Shown piece by piece: positions 51,701 to 62,400 of a stretch of 64,000 bases of DNA. A program made the position numbers and the translations under genes. Under the pieces are notes generated by a model. The model saw only the letters and a program-made list of their open reading frames with translations, searched no databases and was not told where the DNA came from. The stretch comes from Flectonema sp. DT1601 (Eukaryota > Euglenozoa > Diplonemea > Diplonemida > Diplonemidae): the NCBI GenBank assembly GCA_964019425.1, contig OZ025792.1, positions 372,001-436,000 on the forward strand, read 5' to 3'. Every line of letters starts with the position of its first letter. The first letter of the stretch is position 1.

Positions 51701-54464
51701 TGAAAACAACATCTGACGTCGTTTTCAACATCGATATAATTTCACTGCTTTGAATGATTATTATATTCGTTGTTGAAGACAAGTCTGACAGTTCAATGCA
51801 AACACTAATGGAACTACACAGCTTGTAATAAACAATTTGTTCATCTGTATTCACAGCACCCAATGAAATTAACACTGACCTGTTATACATCAGTTCCTCC
51901 ACAGATATTGCAATAACTGGTGTCGGCATATAAACAGGAAGACTAGCTATTTTTAGGTATTGATTTGAACTGTGCCATTGAGAAGCTGTTTTCCAATGAA
52001 GTGGGATGGTATTTCCAGGAGATAGCATGTCATTGGATGGACCAAACGTATAAATTGGAGGATTTGAAAGTGTGAACGTGTTGTTGTCACGTTCATCACC
52101 AGTACCCCAAGACAACACCACGAATGAATTAATTCCATCGACGCTTATCGGAATCGTAAACCCTTCATAGTATTGCATCACACTAACAGTTTGTGTAGTT
52201 TCCTCAAAGACAGGATTTCTAAGAATTGCTAACCTTCCAATACTAATCCTATTCTGAGTAGTGGTATTGCCACAGACAACGTAATCACCCACAACCATAT
52301 CTGAGTCAATAATTATATCGAATTGACTACAGTACAGATCTGAGCAATTTTTCTCAAATGAATAAAGTCTTTCTGAAGTACAATCACTCCGACTGTAATA
52401 CACAACTAATGATGTCATAAATGATCCTCCAACTTGAAAAGAATTTGAGAATCTTTCTAACGGTCGTTGAATAATAAATTGGTTACTCTGTATGGTACTA
52501 CTTGGAATTATTCTATATATGACTTCTGTTGTATTCCAAATAGTCGTATCAGTGTCAGGATGGTATCCCCAACAAAGATACAAGTCAGTGACTGATGTCT
52601 TTGTTGTGTGTGATGTCAGATTCATCAAAGGCAACTCTCCATCAGTTGCGATTGAAGAAACAATATCATCACAAGACTGAACAGTAGACACAGATAGTAA
52701 AAGACCTGATACGGATATTTGATTTTCATTTTTAATACGAGATGCTGTTTGTGGTGATCGTAAAGAGACAATTTGAGGTACAGCCGTCACAGGAATGATT
52801 TCACTTGATAACAAGTCAGGTTCTTGTGAAATAACAATTTTTATATTCGTCGGCAATACAACCAAATCATTTCCAACTGAGAGACACGCAAAGTATGTAC
52901 CTGGTGTACTTCCTGACGGAACGGTACCAACCGCTTGAATTGTTGAGCTCTCCAATTGTGATGAGGTTCTTGTTCCATCACTGCAATCTTCACTTCCTGC
53001 GAGTGACAAGAATAAGTCACTACTACTTCCACGAGTATAAAAATTCCTCCCTTTAACAATCAACTCATGTCCAGAATTATTCATTATTTGTGGATATGAA
53101 ATCAAAACAGTTCCACCTGACGTATTCGGTAGTGGTGCCGGAGTGATTAAAACACGAATACCAGTCCTCTCGTATTGTAGTTCCACGTCAATAGTTTCCT
53201 TTCTGTAGACTACATAACATAAATACCATCCAATACCTGTTTGTAGACCTGCCGGTAGTCTAGATCCGAACCCACTTCCATTTTCAACTAACACATTAAC
53301 ATGCAATACTGATCCACAACTAGAAGAAACACTGTAACCGACATGAATAAAATCTTGATTCAGATCGGTTCCGGGCATTGGAATAATTTCAGACGAAGGA
53401 AAGGTTTTTGAGTAGGGTAAGAAGACATCACCGGCAGTGAATGCTGGCTTAGGCTGAACAGTAACTTGAAAATTACTTTGAGTGAAGAAGGCTGGATTTG
53501 GAGATGTGGAGTCGATAAGGGAAGCGACGCAAATTCGATGAGTTCCCACAGCAAGTGCCGCAGGGATTGTTATGGTTGCGTTATTTCCTTCAGAAGGTGT
53601 CATCAGTGATATGAAAAGAGGAACAGATTCTACATCACAATCAAAACCAACATAAGCATTCCTCTGTAGACCACTACCAGAAACAGTTAATTGATGTGGA
53701 AGTATTGCTTCAGGAACTGGCTTCTCATCTACACTAACTAAAACTGGTAATGGATCGATCCTAATAATTACATTCCCAGCCAGAGAAGATGGCAACACTG
53801 TTGATAAAGGTAACTGTGAATGACCATCTGAAGTAATTGGGCCATACCAACAAACAGAATAATTAACTCCTGGGGTTAGGACATGTGGAATATCCCAACT
53901 TGAAGAGGACATGAAATTGAAATCTCTGATACTGGCATCAGTACACACTGTATTGGAAGTCAGAAACAGTAGTACGTTTTGTGGTACTCCGTTGAGAGTA
54001 TTGTTTCCTCTCAGACCATCTGCTGCAGAGAGGACTAATGTTGTTGGTTCAAACACGATCGAGGTCTTTTGACAAATAAAACCCAAACTATCACCACATC
54101 CAGACCAACTATAAATACCACCTTGTAGAAGGAAAGCACAGTCACCAATACTTCCTGATAACCTAATGAGGTCAGAAGGTACTGAGGTTCCACCATTAAA
54201 TTGTAATCCGTCGGATGTTTCTTTCGCTCCTATCCAAGTGTCTGTAATGGCCATGTATTGTCGAATATAATTCGAATTAGTTACCAGAGCACCTCCGTCT
54301 GCTTTGCACTTGTCTTCTGCTGCATTCCAAGACTTAGAATTCCAGTAGTATCTGAAACATTGTCCAGCCACATCATCATAACCAGCGCTATTACTGCATT
54401 CATCAAAACAAGGGCAGTCAGACTTGACTCCAATACATAATAAAATAAAGGCTAGTAGACGCAT
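48708..54464 (-). CDS. type I membrane protein with C-type lectin domain and cysteine-paired repeats
   Basis: The start is the in-frame ATG at 54462-54464; product 1,918 residues. A signal peptide (MRLLAFILLCIGVKS) precedes a C-type lectin-like domain (~17-135: CFRYYWNSKSWNAAEDKCKA, TWIGAKE, DCAFLLQGGIYSWSGC, LGFICQ). From ~140 to ~1500 come at least ten units of ~100-150 residues that share an early V-x-G segment with a cysteine and a late aromatic-LCW/CY motif (YSVCWYG, HRICVAS, WYLCYVV, TYFACLS, LYLCWGY, YPLCWAP, ERLCWSV, VYLCWSP, YSLCYAV). These look like Ig-like/TIG-like beta domains with a conserved disulphide. A threonine-rich stalk, a cysteine-rich module, one membrane span (~1800, VVVGFGIGIVIYLL) and a proline-rich cytoplasmic tail (PPAPNPPTRL) follow. 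N-glycosylation sites abound. It is probably a surface adhesion or feeding receptor. Confidence 0.83.
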   Translation of the reverse strand: MRLLAFILLCIGVKSDCPCFDECSNSAGYDDVAGQCFRYYWNSKSWNAAEDKCKADGGALVTNSNYIRQYMAITDTWIGAKETSDGLQFNGGTSVPSDLIRLSGSIGDCAFLLQGGIYSWSGCGDSLGFICQKTSIVFEPTTLVLSAADGLRGNNTLNGVPQNVLLFLTSNTVCTDASIRDFNFMSSSSWDIPHVLTPGVNYSVCWYGPITSDGHSQLPLSTVLPSSLAGNVIIRIDPLPVLVSVDEKPVPEAILPHQLTVSGSGLQRNAYVGFDCDVESVPLFISLMTPSEGNNATITIPAALAVGTHRICVASLIDSTSPNPAFFTQSNFQVTVQPKPAFTAGDVFLPYSKTFPSSEIIPMPGTDLNQDFIHVGYSVSSSCGSVLHVNVLVENGSGFGSRLPAGLQTGIGWYLCYVVYRKETIDVELQYERTGIRVLITPAPLPNTSGGTVLISYPQIMNNSGHELIVKGRNFYTRGSSSDLFLSLAGSEDCSDGTRTSSQLESSTIQAVGTVPSGSTPGTYFACLSVGNDLVVLPTNIKIVISQEPDLLSSEIIPVTAVPQIVSLRSPQTASRIKNENQISVSGLLLSVSTVQSCDDIVSSIATDGELPLMNLTSHTTKTSVTDLYLCWGYHPDTDTTIWNTTEVIYRIIPSSTIQSNQFIIQRPLERFSNSFQVGGSFMTSLVVYYSRSDCTSERLYSFEKNCSDLYCSQFDIIIDSDMVVGDYVVCGNTTTQNRISIGRLAILRNPVFEETTQTVSVMQYYEGFTIPISVDGINSFVVLSWGTGDERDNNTFTLSNPPIYTFGPSNDMLSPGNTIPLHWKTASQWHSSNQYLKIASLPVYMPTPVIAISVEELMYNRSVLISLGAVNTDEQIVYYKLCSSISVCIELSDLSSTTNIIIIQSSEIISMLKTTSDVVFTVYYSLNSSSPIGDFISTFNVVQFPILNPLLSLNNNIQLTYGESLSGVDISMLSNEFISQSFGDVVPTYCLKNSITAITTPFKELTASPSSGRNTFYRSELPVLSADVVHNLLIRYSAVGQEDIDVLTSTQVTWSPRPTFEGSESTVSRIELLSMFDDLQTDTDINPIIVVVRGSSFDGIFIRIGCSPIPQPLGTTPALLNSSTNEVHFVITNNITSSLVAETYPLCWAPVHNGFPDWALGGVVEGVVITFEPIPIFANLVVAVSSSTLLNKEQFLNYEIDLSVESTSTSAFQGVQLRFCNHEGSDVSGFISQFNVLLDSPILKPFASSNYTGPDIFKNQTIKNERLCWSVDGTTNWYPIEVVISTDKLPKFESSKNILFSEETEATASVIFTSSQSDEVTIISSMNIFPSDTSNCDSRINDRQVTISAPTVSVRIQPFALNTTVVYLCWSPVGWPSEIVDNFSIRFSDLPVVTNVNSILPWVSTPTLRSINDIAVRGSSLQNLIIVIPPIEVGCNSSYEYEKSNTESILRKATGEILQHLVSGGTYSLCYAVGNVDYLRSADLSQLVFNNVPGTETGFVYEKSRTGETQIPSTDIPETLQPTAVPTAQPTEVPVVSKTVVVIPTVTESHTLSVNNVEESKTATREVQPRTETVIVTPTETVMPIETVNPTETVNPIINTITNTFTISNYEPATDTLTQQQRQQQSTSTATLECPSAAQLGEDLSSNCFNNFNEAGRLVGCLRSMSLTDSCLEQYDRCAGNVIGDCDPTQQSPENYKITSIPLGVILGLTVDDFTGELFSAAVADSLKIVPSTVNITLVKEGSVDVHFQILGPDGDDKMTAFQKILADGENPFSTFNWDILEYRVIVPKTESPSDSSNDVEIVLQIMTIFTVVVGFGIGIVIYLLKKSISNLKIEANLREVHRFSGVNVVKGSPSINDLVSKGKPLPRTPGGESPPAPNPPTRLFGSPADEINNTTDIVGREAFHVSRRQSDFLTDI

Positions 54465-54629
54465 GCCATACAATTGATAGCACAGACAGCCCTGAATAGA
54501 TGAGGGGGGAGGAAATACGTTTAATTATCCACAGCTGGAATAGTAGTAGTCAAAGTAACGATGAGAGATGGTTTGTGAGAGTTATGACTCCCGAAACAAC
54601 TTTTTTTATTTTTTTTTTTTTTTTCATAA

Positions 54630-55211
54630 TTATGTTGAATAATAAGATACAATTGAACTAGTCACCATCCATATTTCATAAGCAAGGATGACACTTTCAT
54701 TTCTTACGATGACCACGTCAGTTATGTCTGCCTCGGTAGATGTTGAACGCCTGTTGCTTAAGTGATCTACTGAAGCAGAAATCGAAGAATCTTTTGATTG
54801 ATTAGTACTACACAGCAACCAAGGCCAATGTGTCCGCAAGCTATACAACACTAGTGTTGCTAACGGTGATATCTCATGAATCAGATTGGTTATTACTTTT
54901 TGTTGTTTTTGCTGTCTCGTCAGTGTCACCGTTATGGCTCGTTCTCGGCTAGACACTAAAGCTTCCATTTTTAAAATCGCAAGATTTTCAGCATCGTGTG
55001 CCATCAATTTCCTTTTTTTACACCTTTCCTTAATAATGGTCGGTCCATCACGAGTCTTCTCTGACTGTCTACTCATCTGCTGTAATTCAACTCCCCCCTC
55101 TGCAGGATTTGTATTTTGCATCACTAGGTAACCTGCGTCACAAAGAAAGAATATAAACAAAAAACTCAACAAGATGTTGATCTTTAATTTATTCAACTTG
55201 ACATTGCGCAT
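54630..55211 (-). CDS. small unknown protein; start uncertain
   Basis: From the first ATG (55209-55211) the product has 193 residues and begins with a signal-peptide-like stretch (ILLSFLFIFFLCDAG). That stretch is encoded by a T-rich tract ending in TTTGTGACGCAG, which looks like a splice acceptor; if used for trans-splicing, translation would start at 55119-55121 (MQNTNPAEGGVELQQ) and give 163 residues. The body is helical and basic (KERCKKRKL, TRQQKQQKV), with a hydrophobic patch (LATLVLYSLRTHWPWLLC). No family is recognised. It lies between the lectin receptor and the RNF213-like gene. Confidence 0.55.
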   Translation of the reverse strand: MRNVKLNKLKINILLSFLFIFFLCDAGYLVMQNTNPAEGGVELQQMSRQSEKTRDGPTIIKERCKKRKLMAHDAENLAILKMEALVSSRERAITVTLTRQQKQQKVITNLIHEISPLATLVLYSLRTHWPWLLCSTNQSKDSSISASVDHLSNRRSTSTEADITDVVIVRNESVILAYEIWMVTSSIVSYYST

Positions 55212-55601
55212 AGTTAGTTTTTAGATCTCGGATCAATGAGCTCTTCAACTTTAACAGGTTGAAAATAAAAAAAAAATAAAATGATATAAATAATCAAACG
55301 GTGGGAAAGGGAGCAGAGATGAGAGAAATACAAACACTTTCTTCATAAAATAATTATATGTGTCTAATGCCGCCATACTACGAAAGAAAATAACCGCTGA
55401 CAGGGGCTGTTCACCCCTAATTGTCTCATTGGCATTGTAAAGAGCCTACTGAAGGCTCTAAAAAAGATATCATTAAATGTGGGCAACACAAATAACTATA
55501 ATCCGAAAGTAACAGAAAAGGGATGCTCAAATGAGACAGTTAGTTTTAGGTCTTAACTGCTCCGGACGTTTTTTTTGCTTATACAAAAAAAAAAAAAGAA
55601 G

Positions 55602-55608
55602 GACAACT

Positions 55609-55641
<33 letters not shown>
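55602..55641. repeat. (ACA)n microsatellite
   Basis: About twelve ACA units stand in tandem on the plus strand. Confidence 0.9.
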
Positions 55642-55642
<1 letters not shown>

Positions 55643-55865
55643 AACCAAAAAAACGGTTGATCAGAGCTAGTATAACAGAAGAATGAAATCGCACGGGAAC
55701 AAGTAATAAAATAGGGAAGAAAAATAGAGAGATAGATCAGGAAGTCCATTACATTGCATATTGCGTAATCGTTATCAATCTTGTTAGGATTGGCTAATTA
55801 GAGTAAGTTACTCTACAGTCAAAGGACAATAACAAACAACAAGGGTGATAACTGTTTGAGAATAC

Positions 55866-55882
55866 TTATATATATATATATA
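55866..55882. repeat. (TA)n microsatellite
   Basis: About eight TA units stand in tandem. Confidence 0.85.
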
Positions 55883-56447
55883 TTAATAAAATGAATGTAC
55901 TGGATCCTACCTCATCCGCATACATGTCTCTTTTCTTTCTGTGTTGTTATTCAGTACAGCACGAAATCGAGTTAGTTAAATAATCGTGAGCCAGAATGGA
56001 GGGGTACAATGTAATATGACAGAGGGTAGGTTTCACCTATTAATTACTTGTCGAAATATGAATAATGATTTTGTTAAAAAAAGATAATATGTTTTTGCTC
56101 AGATTGCTTCGTACACACTAGCAGAGCATTCACCCTAAATAAAAGGAAGGTAATATTAAAATAGTATCGAACTCAAGTAAGAAACGTGAGAGGCTTGCCT
56201 AACTCACCAGTTGGTGTCGGGGCATCGTACGAAGAGTTATCTCGTAGTGGCAAAGCCCAGAGTAAGACGAGCAACAAGAGGGGGTTCGATCACTTCACTA
56301 AACCATGGGGGTTAGTTTGGTTCTGTGCACGGGAAAATCGACGTTAAAAAAGGAAAACGAAAAAAAAAAAAAAAAAAGTGAAGCTGCTAAGTCCCTCAAG
56401 ATTCGACTTCTTAAGGTTTAAAAGAAAAGAGAAACAGGAACAGTTAA

Positions 56448-59400
56448 TTACCTCGATATCAACAACTCGTATGTCGCAACAGTATGTTTGAGTTGAAGTT
56501 CTTCTGGGAAGTGGTCTTCAAACCATGAGGCATTACCGACATCCATATCTTGATAACCAACGTAATCTTTTAATGATTCAGTCTCACTGAAATTGACATC
56601 ATTTCCACTCAAAGCTCCGACAAGAAGATCTCTCAGTGCTGAGACCACACTGCTATGATGCAACTGACCGATGGAACGACGAAGTGCTGTTTCCTCTACT
56701 TCTGTAAGAGGCTTTGTGTATCTTGATTGCACACGATGCAACACACCTCCACCAGAAAGCAATCCCTCAACGAATAGAAATAAAGATCTCAAGTGTTCAA
56801 TTTTACCATACTTTGCGACTGTTGGAGTCAATATTGAAGCAATGTTTTCCTGTTCTGTCGTTGACTCGATAAAGTCAACGAGAGACGACTCTGAACTGAT
56901 GTTTTGTCCCATCGCAGAAACAAAATTAATAACATTTTCCAACAATCTTAAAAGCAACGATAATTGCTCAGTAGTATCAAGTTCTACTCTTATCGATTCT
57001 TCCATACTCGGAGGTAGTATTGAACACTGCTTGATGTTACTCAGAGATGCTAAGCTTCCTCTTTGACGAATTTCACCCGCAAACTGAAAGTGTAAAAGCT
57101 GCAGTTTTACAGGAACCTTTCCACACAATACTTTCGATGCGAGCGCTTCTTCTATCGAAGATAAATCGTATCCGACTGTACCATCATCGAAGTCGATTCT
57201 ATGTTGAAATAGAAGAGGTACTAAATCTTGTTTCGCAGAATACGAAATCAAAACTCGTCTACTCAATTCTGATGAACTCAATCGAGACAATGTTGGAGGT
57301 GGTTGAGCAGTAGTAACATTCTGACTATCAGAAACAGTTTTATGTAACTTCCCAACAATCGTATTATGAGTTCTGTGTAACAATCCACTCAACTGAATAG
57401 AACAAAGACCTGTTGCATCAACTTCTCCTGGTAATACTGATGGAATACTAAAAGAGATCGGTGCTTCAGGTGTTAGTTCTTGTCTGGTGTCGTAGTGGTC
57501 TCTACCTCCAAGATCAACTTCACCTTTTGTGTTTAAAAACGGATTACGCTGACATTCATACAGGTTCGGTATCATTGGCATAGCCGTATTAAATAATTCA
57601 CAATACTGAGAGAGGACATGCCTGGCTCTCGCTTGTTCTGATGCAGGAACGTATCTGGAGATGAGTTCGGTCGCAGGGAGATCCTGTGCTTGTGCTCTTG
57701 TGAAATATTCTTTTTCCAAACATCTAAAAATAATACTATGCCACTCAAGAACATCAGCGAGGTATCTTATAATACTCAAACGAGACTCGTTTGTGATCAC
57801 AGATGCCAGAAGAGGATGTTTGATTGAGTTCGCTGTTCTGAAATTAAAAAATTTCTTAAATCCATCGACAGAAATTGATCGTTTTGCTGTCCAGAGAGGG
57901 AATACTTCACAATCAGACATTTGATCAATCAAATCGTCACTAAGAGCTATCTTCACACCAGACTCAGCACCACTACATCCGATCACTTGATAAGCTTTCG
58001 ACAATATAGTTTTTGATAAAGAGAACACCTCATTGATGACAGACTCCGCTTCCAACTCAAACGTCTCCATCCCTTTCACGTTTACCAGAGATTCTTCCGC
58101 TCGTTGTCTTGAAAGCAACGGTTCTAATCTGCGAACTATTTCTGTGTAAAGTATCAACAGGGTGCTGTTACTGTAGCCGGTTACTCTCACCAATAGAGTC
58201 CAGTGCTTGATAAAACTACCATGAATGTACTTCGCTGATAACGATTTGCTCAATGAAAGTAAATCCGCACCACAGAAAGAACCGACAGTGAGAGACGCAT
58301 AAAACAGTACTTTCAGAACTAAAGCTGTTACAGAAGACAATTCATGACCACTTCTGTGAAGACTGGCATAACTAGAATGTGCTGTGTATCCTGGTTCGGA
58401 TTTTAGTTTTCCATTTCCATAACTCGCTAGGACTTCTTCTTTTGATCCAATCAGAACATTACCAGCTGCAGATACGTGATTAGTACCCCCAATGATTGCT
58501 CCACAACCTGGATGATTACAATACGATATTGCCATAGCCCCTCCACATTCACCGATTGAATATAAATGTCCATTCCTACACTTATACCAAGTCACATACT
58601 CAGACATCGCATTTACGATAACAGAGATTTCAGAGGTTAAAGGCATAGTTGGTAAGAATAATGTTTTTAACTTAACCGGATTGCTAGAAGCTAGATAAAT
58701 ATAAGAACCAACCGTGTCGGGGAGCATCAGAGCTACTTGCATCATCACAGCGAAACAACTAGTTTGAATTGGTCCAGAGTTAGTACGAGCATCCCACTTG
58801 AACTTAGTAGTTCCGTGAGTTCCATTTGGACCCCAACCGACCTTCTGCATGATGTGAATGACGTCGTGATGTTTATAGTTCTTTCCTAATAGTGATAATT
58901 TATCAAGGATGGTTGAGAAGGTTTCTTTTCCACTCAGTGATCGGTGTAGTTCACCATTAAGACGAGTCTGCATCAACGCGAGTAACTTTGTTTCTTCTGA
59001 AATACAATCACTTGAGCTGTCTGTTGGAAAGAAAACAGACAGCAGTCGTTCTCTTGCTGGACCACCTCCTTTACAAGCAGTTTTCAAAAGCTCCATAACA
59101 GTTGTGTACTCTTCTGGTTTTGTGAGAAGAGCAGCTGATTCTGGTGGGATTTCATCTTGTGAAATCTTTTCAAAATATGATCGATCGTATGACAGAAACC
59201 AGTTACAGGGTTTTGTTTGAAGAAGGAAATCCTTCAAAGCTCCCCAACCACCCGCATCATACAACTTACGAAGACAAAACAATCTTCCGTATTGAGTCTC
59301 TAGCAGGTCTCTTGTTGAGGTTGCGATTTGTATTTTCTTTGGAATACTTTTATCAGAGTTGTTCGATGATCTCATTGTGTCTTGTTCGATCTTGAGGGCA

Positions 59401-62400
59401 ATCACAGAATCACAAAACTGTGAAATAAGTGACTTGGCGTGTGTGATAGAATTGAGTAAAGTGTAATCCAATTCCGGTTGCTGTGATTCGATTGAAGTAA
59501 TTAGCTGAAGAATGTCGTCTTCTGAAAAGGTTCCCTGCGTTGGTAAGTTTTCTAATGCTGAAAGAAGCAAAGCAGTGAGAACATTCGCGTACTTTAGTTC
59601 AAGTTGAAGAGCCTGAGCTCGTGTAATCACATCCTTCAAACCATCACGATCAACAAGAGCTGAAATTAACCCACGACGACATGGAAGAGATAATGGTGTT
59701 TCAACAGGCCATAATTCCGGTTTTAAATTACAACTAAGTCGGAGTAAGTCATCCTCGATTGGCTCACTCTCAACAAGACTAACTCTTCTTATAAAAGAAA
59801 CAAGGTATGTTCCACTTAGAGGTATATTATTATCTTGGAATAGCTGTCTTACGTCAGATACTGTCTTTAATCCATTCAACAACATCGGTGTTATCTTTTT
59901 TAATTTTCGAAGTAATGAAGCATCTGGAATCATAACATCCCTCAAGAACTCAGCGCAGATTTCAAGAATCTCAGCATCGGAGTCTCCTCCAATTGATTTC
60001 AAGTCGATTGCGATCGATGGACATATCGCATGTGTCCAGTGAAGCAGCTGACTTGGTTGATTAATACTTAATAAAGTATCCTTAACACATAATAACGTAA
60101 TTTCCGATACCGCTCTTGATAACTGACTGTGAGGAGTCTTTTCCAACTTCTCCAACATAACATTTTGATCACCTTCACTAAACTTTGATACTAAACTACA
60201 AATACTAAATAAGTCATTTTCGCATACCCAAAATGCTACTGAAACTGCTAATAGAGTTGTTTTGGTGTGTTCGTTTACAGAGAATATGACACTTTGACAT
60301 ATTCTCAACTGCATTTCAAGAGATAAACCGACAAACACTGCCACCGTAGTGGTGATCATGTCATTCGAAAACTTTTTACACAAATCGTGTTGTTCTTGTT
60401 CTGGCAATGTGTTCCAAACCTCGTTAAATTCTTTTCCGAAAAGCTGATCAGTAGTTGCTGCGAGAGATGAAAAATCAATTTTGTTATCGCCATCTTTCAC
60501 TAATAGATTTTTTAAAGTATTATGAGCCTCCATTACATAATAACTAAACGGAAATTGAGAATGCAAGAGAGAATCACTTCCTGTATTACGAGGAGATGAA
60601 ATGGTTAGTTCCGTACCGATGACAGTGTTCCCAACAACTAAATTGGAATCAACTGCTTTTGGTTGAAGCATCTTCCACAGCTGAGGACAAATACGGTAGG
60701 TCATCAAATTACTGTTCACATCAAGACACCGAAGAACTGAGGAAAGGGATTGCACTACAATGAAGTCAACAGCTGCTACCAATGAGTGACGTAGAGTTCC
60801 GGCACTCATCTCTCTAATTGCAAGAAGAACGTGAAAGTGTAATGATTCACTCTGACGACAACAGTGAGCTTCAATCACTTCAGTCACTTGTTTTATGATC
60901 ATATTTTTAAACGATCCATCGCTATCATTCATCATATCAGTTACCACTGACACCCGTCCAGCAAATGGAACACCACCAAACGCAGCTCTGTTCAGTGACA
61001 TTGAAGTGCTTAGTTTTTTTACTATGAAATCTGACAGGTTTATACTACTACCCTCAGATATCAACGTCGATAATGAATTATTTAATAAACAAGTTGTGTA
61101 TCCTTCATCGTCTTTTCTTATATCATCAATGAAGTAATTTGCCCATCCTGATAAATAATTTAATTTGTATTCTCTAACTCTGTCACGTGCACCTGGAGGT
61201 ACATGAACCAAGAACACAATATGTTTGTTATTTCCACCAGCTCTCTGTGTTTCAGCAATATGACGAGCGTGATCAATTGTACTCTGAGCGCTGGTTAGAG
61301 GATCACATTGCACGATAACTGTATCGTGGTTTGGATCATTTAACTGCTGCAGCATCCGTACAAACGATCTCTCAGTTGTTACCTCAGCCAGCGTTACAAT
61401 TCCCCAAGTAGGTTTTTTAACACCAAACAACTGCTCAGAACTGCTTCGCGTTAACACTACTGTGAGAGGTGCAGTATCAGTTATGTAACTCAGACAAGAA
61501 ATGAGTCCTTGATGAACAGATGAGTAGTTTACTGATGCTGTTGATAGACTGTTGCTTTGCATAATGCTGATGGGAGAGGCTATTTCAGTGAGTGATTTCT
61601 TTAAATCATCTTCCCCAGAGTCCTTATTACTGAACACCAATGACGACAGGGTGTCCTTGTGATACCCGACGAACACTTGAGATAACAATTCAAAATTCGT
61701 TTCTGATAAAACCTGTTCCACCCACGACTCTAATTTCTTCATCACAGTTAGTTGGTCTTCTGTAAGACAATCCTTAAACGATAAAACTTGCTTCTCGAAA
61801 CGATTGAGAAGTGGAAGGTCAAGATTCTCATAAGCGTGGTCTTGTTCAGCAACAACAACGATTCGGAATCCTTCCTGAACAGGACACAATTGGGAACGAG
61901 AACCCACAGCTAGTCGAAGCATTTTATGTTCTTTACCAGTTTCATGAGATGTGCGAGTTACATATCTCTGATTTAGGACATCGTATAAAGACTCGTAGAT
62001 GGCATCATGGTTGTGAAGGACCACTGTACCACCGCGAGCCATTGCTGTTTTGACTCGATTCACTTGTTGAATTAAATGAAGTTCATGAGCGTCGTCTTTA
62101 AATGTATTTCCTACCAATACTTCCGTGTTGTTTATGTCTAATAATTCATCACTAAACAACAACGAAATAGCCGCTCCACAACACGTCAAAACCATAAGAT
62201 GCCTGGCACTGTTATCACACAAATTACTTCTAATTAATTCCGGTGCAGTTAAAGGTGCAACTGAAAGTTCCTCTTCAGAGAAACACTCAGTTGAAAATGC
62301 TGTTCTGACGGTCTTAATTAACTCCGGATGCCCGCCAAAATTCCTTTCCAAAGAATACATAACAAGTTGTTTGATGTCTTGTTGTTTTGACAGTATTTTG

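Larger units (their letters stand above)
55212..56447. other. intergenic, 1.2 kb
   Basis: It should contain the long 3' UTR of the RNF213-like gene. It has an (ACA)n and a (TA)n microsatellite and an A tract near 56360-56377. No gene is seen. A GGGGGTTCGATC stretch near 56281 mimics a tRNA B box but no cloverleaf forms. Confidence 0.55.

Noticed and set aside
56671-57066. 131-codon plus-strand frame opposite the RNF213-like gene
   Set aside because: It is an antisense frame within a well-supported long coding region.
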